A stretch of DNA of 8,037 nucleotides. It comes from Bacteroidota bacterium (lineage in GTDB: Bacteria; Bacteroidota; Bacteroidia; Bacteroidales; Prolixibacteraceae). Both the position numbers and the translations under genes were made by a program. Location of the stretch: NCBI GenBank assembly GCA_030632865.1, contig DAOVTY010000140.1:1-8037 (forward strand), written 5' to 3'. Under the pieces are notes generated by a model. The model saw nothing but the letters and a program-made list of their open reading frames with translations. It searched no databases and had not been told where the DNA came from. Positions within the stretch are counted from its first letter, which is position 1, and each line of letters starts with the position of its first letter. Below, piece after piece: positions 1 through 7,230 of the stretch.

Positions 1-456
1 AGAATTAAAAATGCTAAAATTTCGGCGATAGATATTTCGGTTAAAGCCCTTGAAGTTGCAAAACAAAATGCAATACGGAATAATTTGGATGTTAGTTTTT
101 CTGCTGTTAATATTTTGCGATGGGAAAATTTTAGCTGGAATCTATTTGATGTAATTGTCAGCAATCCACCATATGTACGCGAAATTGAAAAGCAAAAAAT
201 GCATGCTAATGTTTTGAATTACGAACCGGGGGAGGCTCTGTTTGTTTCAAATGAAAAACCCCTGATTTTTTATGAAAGAATTGCTGAATTTTCTCTCCAG
301 TATTTAAAAGAAGGAGGAAAATTATTTTTCGAAATTAACGAATATTTAGGCAATGAATTATGTAATTTATTGGATAACAAAGGTTTTGTGAGAATAGAAT
401 TAAGACAAGATATTAATGATAAAAACAGAATGGTTTGTTGCGAAAAGAAACACTAA
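1..456 (+). CDS. prmC: Peptide chain release factor N5-glutamine methyltransferase PrmC (HemK), 5'-truncated by window edge
   Basis: The frame is open from base 1 to the TAA at 454-456, giving 151 residues of a protein usually about 280 long, so roughly the N-terminal half lies outside the window. PrmC uses S-adenosylmethionine to methylate the glutamine of the GGQ motif in release factors RF1 and RF2, which helps translation termination. The fragment starts just after the expected glycine-rich SAM loop. Fragment residues 9-13 (AIDIS) carry the acidic residue that normally contacts the SAM ribose. Residues 55-59 are NPPYV, the catalytic/substrate motif of glutamine N5-methyltransferases, followed by REIEK...NVLNYEP..ALFV, which is very typical of Bacteroidota PrmC. 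A TTG at 85 is an internal codon and not a start, because conserved sequence continues upstream of it. The EEP gene follows after 49 bases on the same strand. Identity is confident; only the 5' end is missing. Confidence 0.93.
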   Translation, partial: RIKNAKISAIDISVKALEVAKQNAIRNNLDVSFSAVNILRWENFSWNLFDVIVSNPPYVREIEKQKMHANVLNYEPGEALFVSNEKPLIFYERIAEFSLQYLKEGGKLFFEINEYLGNELCNLLDNKGFVRIELRQDINDKNRMVCCEKKH

Positions 457-505
457 ACATTACGCTCTTTTTTTATATCTTGCCTTTTAAAGAGATAAAA
501 TTAAA

Positions 506-1579
506 GTGAGAAAAGCACTTGTAAACATATTCTTGACTATAAATGTGGTAGCAGTTTTTGCGCTATTAACTGCTTATCTGTCGGTCTATATTTCTCCAGA
601 AAAATATTGGATTCCGTCGTTATTCGGGTTAGCATATCTGTTTATTTTAATTGGTAATTTATTTTATATAGGATTTTGGTTGCTTGTTAAACCACGTTAT
701 TTGTTGATTTCACTAATTCCAATTCTATTGGGTTTAGGTTTTGTTTCTCGCTATATTCAGCTAAACGATGAGAAAATTGAAAAAGGCGACGTAAAAATAA
801 TGTCGTACAATGTGAGGTATTTTATAGGAGGCGAAAATCTCACTCAAAAAGAAAATGCCAATAAAATTGTCTCTTTTTTAGAAGAGCAAAATGCCGATAT
901 AATTTGCTTACAAGAAGCTAGATTACGTAAAAATAGTATTTTCAATTTGCCAAATACGGTAAAAAAACTGAGCTCTATAAGTCATTATCAATACGCCCGG
1001 TCGAGTACAACTTATGGCTCGGTAACAATGACGCGCTACCCAATTATCAACATGGGCGAAATTAGGTTTGATGAGTCGCGAAATATTACAATTTTTACCG
1101 ATTTAATTATTCAAAAAGATACGGTTAGAGTGTTTAACGTACACTTGCAGTCGTATCAAATAGATCCGAGTAACTATTCTATTATAGATTCTTTGGGAGT
1201 AAATCAGGAAAAGGATTTGAAAGAAGTTCGGGAAATGAGTTATAAGTTTAAACAAGCATTTGAAAAGAGAGCCAACCAGGTTAACGAGATTAGAAAATAT
1301 ATAGACGAATCGCCTTTCGATGTAATTGTTTGTGGCGATTTTAACGACACGCCGGTTTCGTATGCTTATCAAAAAATGATAGGAGATTTAACAGATGCAT
1401 TTGTAAATTCGGGAAAAGGATTAGGGCGAACATACATCGGGAAATTACCTTCTTTTCGTATCGATAATATTTTTCATGGAAGTAAATTTGAATCGTATAA
1501 TTTTCAAACTTACGATTTTAGATTGTCTGACCATTTGCCAATTTCTTGCGATTTGGTGATAAAACAGGATTCAGAATAA
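506..1579 (+). CDS. Membrane-anchored endonuclease/exonuclease/phosphatase (EEP) family protein
   Basis: A 357-residue protein with three hydrophobic segments at about residues 4-29, 38-60 and 64-83, then an EEP catalytic domain (about 95-353). All the family's metal and phosphate sites are visible: N102 in MSYNVR, E137 in CLQEAR, H213 in NVHL, D278 and N280 in GDFNDTP, D320/N321 in RIDNIF, and D342/H343 in LSDHLPI. The DNase I/sphingomyelinase/inositol-phosphatase fold hydrolyses phosphodiester or phosphomonoester bonds with Mg2+; the substrate cannot be read from the motifs. Basic residues at the extreme N-terminus and in the 61-64 loop (VKPR) suggest, by the positive-inside rule, that the catalytic domain faces the periplasm. 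The start is GTG at 506: an in-frame stop lies at 488-490 and the next methionine (residue 99) would remove the membrane part. It is convergent with ribF. The role is unassigned; a phospholipid or nucleic-acid substrate is equally possible. Confidence 0.88.
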   Translation: MRKALVNIFLTINVVAVFALLTAYLSVYISPEKYWIPSLFGLAYLFILIGNLFYIGFWLLVKPRYLLISLIPILLGLGFVSRYIQLNDEKIEKGDVKIMSYNVRYFIGGENLTQKENANKIVSFLEEQNADIICLQEARLRKNSIFNLPNTVKKLSSISHYQYARSSTTYGSVTMTRYPIINMGEIRFDESRNITIFTDLIIQKDTVRVFNVHLQSYQIDPSNYSIIDSLGVNQEKDLKEVREMSYKFKQAFEKRANQVNEIRKYIDESPFDVIVCGDFNDTPVSYAYQKMIGDLTDAFVNSGKGLGRTYIGKLPSFRIDNIFHGSKFESYNFQTYDFRLSDHLPISCDLVIKQDSE

Positions 1580-1593
1580 TTAATTTATTGGTT

Positions 1594-2523
1594 TTATGTT
1601 AGCATTTTTAAAGCCTCAACTTTATCTTTTTTAAGTTGTTCCGTCAACATTTCAACTCCCGAAAACTTTTGCTCTTCTCTAATTTTATCAATAAAAACAA
1701 GAGTGATTTCCTTTTTATAAATATCATCCGAAAAATCAAAAATATTTACTTCAATACTACGGTTATCGGCATTTTTATTAAATGTTGGTCGGCTGCCAAT
1801 GTTCAACATCCCATTATATTTTTTGTTATTCACAATTACCTTTACCGCATAAACTCCATAGCCGGGTATAATTTTGTACTTGTCAGAAGTTTCGATATTT
1901 GCAGTTGGAAACCCAATTTTGCGCCCAACTTGTTTGCCGTAAGTTACAGTTCCGTGAAGCGAAAATTCATATCCAAAATAGTGGTTTGCTTTTTTAATTT
2001 GTCCACTTTGCAACGCTTCGCGAATTTTTGTTGAACTAATATTTTCGTCATTAACCGAAAGTGCATTTAATTTTTCTACTTCAAAATTATATTTCTCGGC
2101 ACAATTTTGAAGGTATTCAAAATTGCCTTCACGATTTTTTCCAAATTTATGATCGTAACCAACTACTAGGCAGCGTGTATTTATTTTGTCAATTAAAATT
2201 TGCTTTACAAATTCGGTGTATGGTAATTCAGAAAATGCTTTGTTAAATGGATAAACTATTAAATGATCAACACCAAGTTTTTCAAAACGCACTTTCTTCT
2301 CTTCAAGAGTTGTAAGTAATCGTAAATTGGTTTCGACGGTAGATGTTATTAATCTTGGATGTGGGTAAAACGTAAATATAACAGTTTCTCCATTGTGTTT
2401 TTTTGCAATATCTTTCAAACGTAAAATAATTTTCTGATGTCCTAAATGAACGCCATCGAAAGTTCCGATTGTAACCACCGGATTTGTTGCTTTAAAACTA
2501 TTTAAATTTGTATGTACTTTCAC
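1594..2523 (-). CDS. ribF: Bifunctional riboflavin kinase / FAD synthetase RibF
   Basis: A full-length 309-residue RibF that phosphorylates riboflavin to FMN and then adenylylates FMN to FAD in the cytoplasm. The N-terminal FAD synthetase (nucleotidyltransferase) domain shows GTFDGVHLGH at 20-29, including the HxGH signature at 26-29, then VGYDHKFGKNREG at 121-133 and ISSTKIR at 162-168. The C-terminal riboflavin kinase domain shows GRKIGFPTAN at 200-209, MLNIGSRPTF at 239-248 and the likely catalytic glutamate E258 in IEVNIFDF. The start codon is GTG (complement of 2521-2523). The next in-frame methionine is residue 239, and the chosen N-terminus gives the usual distance to GTFDG. The gene stands alone on the minus strand, convergent with the EEP gene and divergent from the lipoprotein gene. 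No FMN-riboswitch-like sequence is evident in the 164 bases upstream, which are almost entirely A and T. Confidence 0.96.
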   Translation of the reverse strand: MKVHTNLNSFKATNPVVTIGTFDGVHLGHQKIILRLKDIAKKHNGETVIFTFYPHPRLITSTVETNLRLLTTLEEKKVRFEKLGVDHLIVYPFNKAFSELPYTEFVKQILIDKINTRCLVVGYDHKFGKNREGNFEYLQNCAEKYNFEVEKLNALSVNDENISSTKIREALQSGQIKKANHYFGYEFSLHGTVTYGKQVGRKIGFPTANIETSDKYKIIPGYGVYAVKVIVNNKKYNGMLNIGSRPTFNKNADNRSIEVNIFDFSDDIYKKEITLVFIDKIREEQKFSGVEMLTEQLKKDKVEALKMLT

Positions 2524-2654
2524 TTTATAGATTGAATATAAACGAACATAAAATAATTTAACGAAATAAAATACAAAAAAAGTAAAAATTATTTTGATAA
2601 GTGAATCCCTAAAAAATGTTATTTTATAAAATAGAGTTTTTGATGTAGTGGAAT

Positions 2655-2667
2655 TTGTTAATTTTAC
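2655..2667 (+). promoter_or_regulatory. Possible Bacteroidota-type promoter for the lipoprotein gene
   Basis: TAATTTTAC at 2659-2667 matches the -7 consensus TAnnTTTG at seven of eight positions. A TTTG at 2639-2642 lies 16 bases upstream as a candidate -33 element, slightly closer than the usual 17-23. Transcription would begin near 2670-2675, just ahead of the ATG at 2688. The region is very AT-rich, so chance matches are easy. Confidence 0.3.
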
Positions 2668-2687
2668 GCGCTTAAATCAAAATCAGT

Positions 2688-3842
2688 ATGATATTTAATC
2701 GAATTATATTTATTCTGTTCGCGGCGGCTATATTTTTTAGTGGTTGTCAGAAAAACAATCAGTTTACCATAAATGGTAAAATAACGCATGCCGAGGGCGA
2801 TACAATTTATTTGGAAGAGTTGCTTGTTTCGTCAACAGTTTCTATTGCCGAAATTAAGATTAATAAAGATGGCGAGTTCAAATTACAAGGCGAAACAGGT
2901 ATTCCAACTTATTATTTATTAAAGTTAAATAATAATATTATTACACTTTTAATAGACTCTATCGAAAATATTAAAGTGGAAGCAGATGCTGCAAACTTTT
3001 CTAGAGATTATAATGTGGAGGGTTCGCCGGGCTCTATTTTAGTGAAAAATTTAATTGTAAAACTAAATTCTACCGAGTACAAAATAGATTCTTTAGAGTC
3101 GTTGGATAAATTGTATAAGGGAAACTCCGACTATAAGAGACTAAGGGCGCAGTGGGATTTAGAGTACGATAATATTATTAATGAACAAAAGGAGTTTTCT
3201 AAAAATTTTGTGATGGGAAACCCATTTTCAATGGCTAGTGTTTACGCTCTATATCAACAATTCAGAAAAGATGGAAGTTATGTAATTGGAGATTTGCAGA
3301 CAATGCGAACTGCTGCTTCTGCATTAAATTCTATCTATCCTGTGTCTGATCATGTTAAAGCTCTTTATCAGAATACTCTTGATGAACTAGAAAATGAAAG
3401 AGCCGTAAAAGTACAACAATATATAGAGGAGCAGGGAGAAAATTGTCCAGAAATTATTTTGCCAGATCTAGATGGAAAAGATATCGCACTTTCATCGTTA
3501 CGCGGGAAAGTTGTGTTATTGCAATTTTGGGATGCCGAAGATAGAGGATCGCGAATTGTAAATCCGGTATTAGTTGAAGCATATAAAAAGTACAAAAGAA
3601 AAGGGCTCGAAATATATCAGGTTTATGTTGGTACAAACCGTATTGAATGGGTAGATGCAATTGATAAAGACAAATTGAGCTGGATAAATGTTGGCGATAT
3701 GGAAGGTAGTATACAGGCAGTTAGTGTTTATAATATTCAGCAAATCCCATTTAACTATCTGCTAGAAAAAGATGGTACGATTGTAGGTAAGAATTTAAAT
3801 GGACCTGCTTTAGATAAAGCTTTGGCTCGGGTTTTAAATTAG
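2688..3842 (+). CDS. Lipoprotein with N-terminal DUF4369-like domain and redox-inactive thioredoxin-like domain
   Basis: A 384-residue predicted lipoprotein. Residues 1-20 form a signal peptide ending in the lipobox FSGC, with C20 the likely lipidated cysteine. Residues about 25-115 (FTINGKI...GDTIYLE...INKDGEF) look like DUF4369, the beta-rich domain that precedes thioredoxin folds in many Bacteroidota lipoproteins. A charged, probably helical linker covers about 120-250. Residues 252-383 form an AhpC/TlpA-like thioredoxin fold: the segment PEIILPDLDGKDIALSSLRGK, then VVLLQFWDAEDRGSR, and the cis-proline region QQIPFNYLL at 351-359. The position of the usual C-x-x-C after FW is occupied by D285-R286-G287-S288, so both redox cysteines are gone. 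The only cysteines in the mature protein are C20 and C253. It probably works in the envelope as a scaffold or binding protein and not as a thiol oxidoreductase. The start is the only ATG ahead of the signal peptide. Confidence 0.85.
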   Translation: MIFNRIIFILFAAAIFFSGCQKNNQFTINGKITHAEGDTIYLEELLVSSTVSIAEIKINKDGEFKLQGETGIPTYYLLKLNNNIITLLIDSIENIKVEADAANFSRDYNVEGSPGSILVKNLIVKLNSTEYKIDSLESLDKLYKGNSDYKRLRAQWDLEYDNIINEQKEFSKNFVMGNPFSMASVYALYQQFRKDGSYVIGDLQTMRTAASALNSIYPVSDHVKALYQNTLDELENERAVKVQQYIEEQGENCPEIILPDLDGKDIALSSLRGKVVLLQFWDAEDRGSRIVNPVLVEAYKKYKRKGLEIYQVYVGTNRIEWVDAIDKDKLSWINVGDMEGSIQAVSVYNIQQIPFNYLLEKDGTIVGKNLNGPALDKALARVLN

Positions 3843-3886
3843 TCAACCTTTTATTTATATAATAGATTTTACTTAAGTTTTTTGTA

Positions 3887-4636
3887 TTGACTAAAAAGGG
3901 GAAAATATACTTTATTTCTGATGTTCATCTCGGTGCACCGGCATCAAAAAATAATCGAGAACGCGAACTTCTGTTTGCAAAATGGTTAGATGAAATAAAA
4001 GACGATGTTGCCGAATTATATCTGTTGGGCGACATTTTTGATTTTTGGTGGGAGTACAAAAAAGTTGTTCCGCGTGGTTTTACACGAATCTTAGGACGAA
4101 TTGCAGATTTAGCCGACAGTGGGGTCGATGTTCATTTTTTTACCGGAAACCACGATTTGTGGGCTTTTGAATATTTGTCAGAAGAACTTGGGGTTAAAAT
4201 TCACCATAATGAAATAGTAAAAGAAATTAACGGGAAAAAGTTTTTTCTGGCTCACGGCGATGGTTTAGATGCTGATGATAAAGGATACATTTTATTGAAA
4301 AAGATTTTTACAAATAAAGCGTTACAATGGGTATTTTCAAGATTACATCCGAATTTTGCCTTTGCTTTAGCGCATAAATGGTCTAAAACAAGACATATTG
4401 CAAAAATTAATATTGATGATAAATTTGACATAAAAAATGAGGGATTGTTTAAGTTTGCCGAAAATTTTTTAGAAAAAGAAATTGTCGATTATTTAGTCTT
4501 TGGGCATCGGCATGTTATGATTAATACAGAAATAGGAGATAATTCCAAATTTGTAATTTTGGGAGACTGGATAAAATATTTCTCGTATGGTGTTTTTGAT
4601 GGAGATAAATTTGAATTGAAAAAATATAAGGAATAG
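3887..4636 (+). CDS. lpxH: UDP-2,3-diacylglucosamine diphosphatase (LpxH-type metallophosphoesterase)
   Basis: A 249-residue calcineurin-like metallophosphoesterase. LpxH cleaves UDP-2,3-diacylglucosamine to lipid X and UMP at the inner face of the cytoplasmic membrane, in lipid A synthesis. The metal-binding motifs appear in the expected order: SDVHLG at 11-16 (D12, H14), GDIFDFWWEY at 48-57 (D49), TGNHD at 86-90 (N88, H89), LAHGDGLD at 121-128 (H123) and FGHRHV at 205-210 (H207, H209). The aromatic FDFWWEY after GD and the HGDGLD motif favour the LpxH group over generic phosphoesterases. No ATG is available: TTG at 3887 is the first plausible start after the in-frame stop at 3863-3865, and it places SDVHLG at the normal distance from the N-terminus. 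It lies 44 bases after the lipoprotein gene and 24 bases before the FabH-like gene. An uncharacterised paralogue with another phosphoester substrate is possible but less likely. Confidence 0.85.
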   Translation: MTKKGKIYFISDVHLGAPASKNNRERELLFAKWLDEIKDDVAELYLLGDIFDFWWEYKKVVPRGFTRILGRIADLADSGVDVHFFTGNHDLWAFEYLSEELGVKIHHNEIVKEINGKKFFLAHGDGLDADDKGYILLKKIFTNKALQWVFSRLHPNFAFALAHKWSKTRHIAKINIDDKFDIKNEGLFKFAENFLEKEIVDYLVFGHRHVMINTEIGDNSKFVILGDWIKYFSYGVFDGDKFELKKYKE

Positions 4637-4660
4637 CAAAAAGCTAAGAAGTTGGATTTT

Positions 4661-5740
4661 ATGAGTAAAGAAATATACACACGGATTATCGGGACTGGTA
4701 GTTATCTCCCACCTCAAATAGTAAAAAATAGTCATTTTTTAAATCATGAGTTTTACGAACTTTCAAAAAAGAAAATCGATAAAACCAATAAGGAAATAAT
4801 TCAAAAGTTCAAAGAAATTACTAATATTGATGAGCGACGATATGTTGCCAAAGATCAGGTAACCTCCGATATTGCAGCTTTCGCAATTACCGATGCTTGC
4901 GAGTCGGCAGGTATTTCGCAAGACAGTCTCGACTTTATTATTATAGGGCACAACTTTGGCGATGTTTACGAAGGAAATGTTCGTATTGATATTTTACCCG
5001 GACTTGCCAATAAGGTAAAAATGAAGTTGAACCTTAAAAATCCTTCGTGTATTTGCCACGATGTAATATCGGGTTGCCCCGGCTGGACACAAAGTATGAT
5101 TGTTGCCGATGCTTATATCAAAAGTGGTTTTATGAAACGTGGAGTTGTTGTAGGAGCAGATGTGCTTTCGCGTATTTCCGATCCGCACGACCGAGATTCT
5201 ATGATTTATGCCGACGGTGCAGGAGCTACAATTGTTGAGGCAATTGAAAGCGATGAGCCAATAGGTATTATTGCACATTCAAGCCGATCGGATTCTGTTC
5301 AACATGCAAGTCTTTTAACCTTGGGCAAATCTAATAATCCAGATTTCGATGGAGACGATCTTTTTGTAAAAATGGTTGGCCATAAATTATATATATATGC
5401 TATTAATACAGTGCCGGGTGTTGTAAAAGATAGCATCGAAAAAGCCGGTTTGCAATTAGGGGATATTAAAAAAATATTCATACATCAGGCAAACGAAAAA
5501 ATGGATGAGGCAATTTTGGGTAATATTTTTAAACTTTACGGAGAGAAAGATATTCCGGAAGGAATTATGCCAATGAGTATTAATAAATTGGGGAACTCTT
5601 CTACAGGAACTGTTCCTACACTTCTCGATTTAGTTTTGAAAGGGAAAATGGAAGGACACGAAGTAAACAAAGGTGATTATACAATTTTGGTTTCGGTGGG
5701 AGCCGGCATGAATATTAATTCGATTGTTTATAAATGGTAA
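4661..5740 (+). CDS. 3-oxoacyl-ACP synthase III (KAS III / FabH-like) family protein
   Basis: A 359-residue thiolase-fold condensing enzyme. The catalytic triad of the KAS III family is intact: C139 in SGCPGW, H275 in IHQAN and N312 in GNSSTGT. GAGMN near residue 350 is the usual C-terminal glycine-rich element. Such enzymes condense an acyl-CoA with malonyl-ACP to start fatty-acid synthesis or a specialised lipid or polyketide. Two features differ from textbook FabH of about 320-335 residues: a charged, lysine-rich stretch at about residues 34-55 before the conserved I-D-E-R-R, and SGCPGW in place of the usual AACAGF. It may therefore be a paralogue with its own acyl substrate. I chose ATG at 4661 over the in-frame TTG at 4652: it begins MSKEIYTRIIGTG, the normal family N-terminus, and an A/G-rich AAGAAG sits about 9 bases upstream. 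It lies 24 bases after lpxH and is probably co-transcribed with it. Confidence 0.85.
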   Translation: MSKEIYTRIIGTGSYLPPQIVKNSHFLNHEFYELSKKKIDKTNKEIIQKFKEITNIDERRYVAKDQVTSDIAAFAITDACESAGISQDSLDFIIIGHNFGDVYEGNVRIDILPGLANKVKMKLNLKNPSCICHDVISGCPGWTQSMIVADAYIKSGFMKRGVVVGADVLSRISDPHDRDSMIYADGAGATIVEAIESDEPIGIIAHSSRSDSVQHASLLTLGKSNNPDFDGDDLFVKMVGHKLYIYAINTVPGVVKDSIEKAGLQLGDIKKIFIHQANEKMDEAILGNIFKLYGEKDIPEGIMPMSINKLGNSSTGTVPTLLDLVLKGKMEGHEVNKGDYTILVSVGAGMNINSIVYKW

Positions 5741-5747
5741 AAAACAG

Positions 5748-5780
5748 GTTTTAGTCCGTCCATCGTTGATGGATTAAAAC
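5748..5780. repeat. Imperfect hairpin just downstream of the FabH-like gene
   Basis: GTTTTA (5748-5753) and TAAAAC (5775-5780) flank a perfect inner stem, TCCATC (5759-5764) and GATGGA (5768-5773), with loop GTT. The left side has a five-base bulge (GTCCG) opposite a single T. It begins eight bases after the stop codon but lacks a following T tract, so it is not a clear intrinsic terminator; it may protect the 3' end of the upstream transcript. Confidence 0.4.
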
Positions 5781-5806
5781 AGATAAAATCAGTTTGAAAA
5801 GATATT

Positions 5807-5844
5807 GAAAACCGAGATGATTTAGTAAATTGTACCGGTTTTTT
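5807..5844 (+). terminator. Weak terminator-like dyad upstream of rmuC
   Basis: AAAACCG (5808-5814) pairs with CGGTTTT (5836-5842), which continues into two further T residues. The intervening 21 bases are long for a terminator loop but can form a small inner ATTT/AAAT pairing. It could end the lpxH-FabH-like transcript. The A-rich left arm followed by T-rich right arm resembles an intrinsic terminator, but the GC content of the stem is low. Confidence 0.3.
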
Positions 5845-5861
5845 ACTTTAAATTTACCCGA

Positions 5862-7211
5862 ATGGAAATTATCTATCTTATAGTTGGAGTTGTTGTAGGC
5901 GCAGTTGTTGCATTTTTTTATTTCAGTTTTAAAAATCAGAAAAACATTTCGAATATTGAATTTGAATTTCGTGAAAAGGAAAAGCTTGTAGATGAACATC
6001 GAATTGAAGCTGAAAAACAGAGCTTAATTTGGGAAGAGCGTTTTAATTCTCTGAAAACTGAAACAGAATCATGGAAAACGGAGTTAGATAAATTCAGAAC
6101 AGAAAATACGAACTTGGTCGGCAGGCTCGAAAAAGCGAAAGTTGAATATCTGAACCTTCAGGAAAAACTGCAAACCCAAAAAGCAGAGTTAGAGGAGATT
6201 CAAAAGAAATTTACAACTGAATTTGAAAATATTGCCAATAAAATATTAGAAAAAAATAGTGAAAAGTTTACCGCTGCTAATCAGAAAAATTTGGGTGATG
6301 TTTTAAATCCCCTCAAAGAAAAAATTAATTTGTTTGAAAAAAAGGTTGAAGATACTTACCAAAAAGGATTGCGAGACCAAACAGATTTGCGTGCCGAATT
6401 GAAGAAGTTGCACGATTTGAATTCGAAAATTAGTGAGGAGGCAAACAATTTAACAAAAGCATTAAAAGGCGATGTAAAAAAACAGGGAAACTGGGGAGAG
6501 GTGGTTTTGGAAAGAATTCTGGAACGCTCTGGATTAAACGAAGGAGAGCAAGGTTACCAAAAGCAGTTTAGCGATACATCTGAAGATGGCAAGCGAATTT
6601 TACCAGATATTGTAATTAATTTACCTGATAATAAACACATAATTATCGATTCTAAAGTTTCGTTAATTGCGTACGAGCGAGCTGTAAATGCAGCAACCGA
6701 AGAGGAAAGAGTTTTTAATATAAAAGAACATCTTTTAAGTTTAAAAACACATATTAAAGGTTTGAGCGATAAACATTATCAAACTGCAAGTAAATTAAAT
6801 TCGCCTGATTTTGTATTGCTTTTTATTCCAATAGAAGCATCTTTCGGAGTTGCAATTCAAGAAGATCATGAGTTGTTTACGTTTGCATGGGATCAAAAAG
6901 TTGTACTAGTTAGTCCGTCAACGTTATTTGCTACTTTAAGAACTATCTCTTCGGTTTGGCAACAAGAAAATCAAACAAAAAATGCAATAGAAATTGCCCG
7001 ACAAGGCGGAGCCTTGTACGATAAATTTGTTGGGTTTATTGCCGATATGGAAAACATTGGCAAGAATTTGGATACTACCAGAAAAACCTACGACTTGGCA
7101 CTTAATAAATTACATATTGGGAGTGGTAATCTGGTTAAACGCGCCGAAACAATTAAAAAACTGGGTGCAAAAGCAACTAAGCAACTTCCTGGAAAAATGT
7201 TGGAAGAGTAA
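5862..7211 (+). CDS. rmuC: DNA recombination protein RmuC
   Basis: A 449-residue RmuC homologue, close to the usual family length. An N-terminal hydrophobic segment (about 3-23, rich in V, G and A) anchors it to the membrane. A long charged coiled coil covers about 30-200, and the conserved RmuC domain follows. Family landmarks are KKQGNWGEVVLERILERSGL at 206-225, LPDIVINLPD at 247-256, IIIDSKVSLIAYE at 260-272, LLFIPIEASF at 319-328 and VVLVSPSTLFATLRTI at 347-362. D249 with D263-S-K265 fits the PD-(D/E)xK nuclease-like core proposed for this family. In E. coli, rmuC affects inversion and rearrangement at short inverted repeats; the biochemical activity is not well established. The start is ATG at 5862, directly before the membrane segment. 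It stands 121 bases from the FabH-like gene and ends just before a palindromic intergenic element. Confidence 0.95.
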   Translation: MEIIYLIVGVVVGAVVAFFYFSFKNQKNISNIEFEFREKEKLVDEHRIEAEKQSLIWEERFNSLKTETESWKTELDKFRTENTNLVGRLEKAKVEYLNLQEKLQTQKAELEEIQKKFTTEFENIANKILEKNSEKFTAANQKNLGDVLNPLKEKINLFEKKVEDTYQKGLRDQTDLRAELKKLHDLNSKISEEANNLTKALKGDVKKQGNWGEVVLERILERSGLNEGEQGYQKQFSDTSEDGKRILPDIVINLPDNKHIIIDSKVSLIAYERAVNAATEEERVFNIKEHLLSLKTHIKGLSDKHYQTASKLNSPDFVLLFIPIEASFGVAIQEDHELFTFAWDQKVVLVSPSTLFATLRTISSVWQQENQTKNAIEIARQGGALYDKFVGFIADMENIGKNLDTTRKTYDLALNKLHIGSGNLVKRAETIKKLGAKATKQLPGKMLEE

Positions 7212-7230
7212 TCTAACCTGCATTATTCAT

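Noticed and set aside
1636..2034. 132-codon plus-strand open frame opposite ribF
   Set aside because: It is antisense to the well-supported RibF coding sequence, has no recognisable motif, and its product is a poor-complexity F/N/I-rich translation typical of shadow frames in AT-rich genes.
2621..2632. Perfect 12-base palindrome ATTTTATAAAAT in the ribF-lipoprotein divergent region
   Set aside because: It is made only of A and T in an extremely AT-rich region, where such palindromes are expected by chance; no second copy or spacing pattern supports an operator.
2524..2687. Possible FMN riboswitch upstream of ribF
   Set aside because: The region is nearly all A and T and lacks the conserved GC-rich stems and junction sequences of the RFN element; ribF in this phylum is commonly not riboswitch-controlled.
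4652..4660. Alternative upstream TTG start for the FabH-like gene
   Set aside because: ATG at 4661 lies three codons downstream, gives the standard family N-terminus and has an A/G-rich stretch at suitable distance, so TTG is unnecessary.
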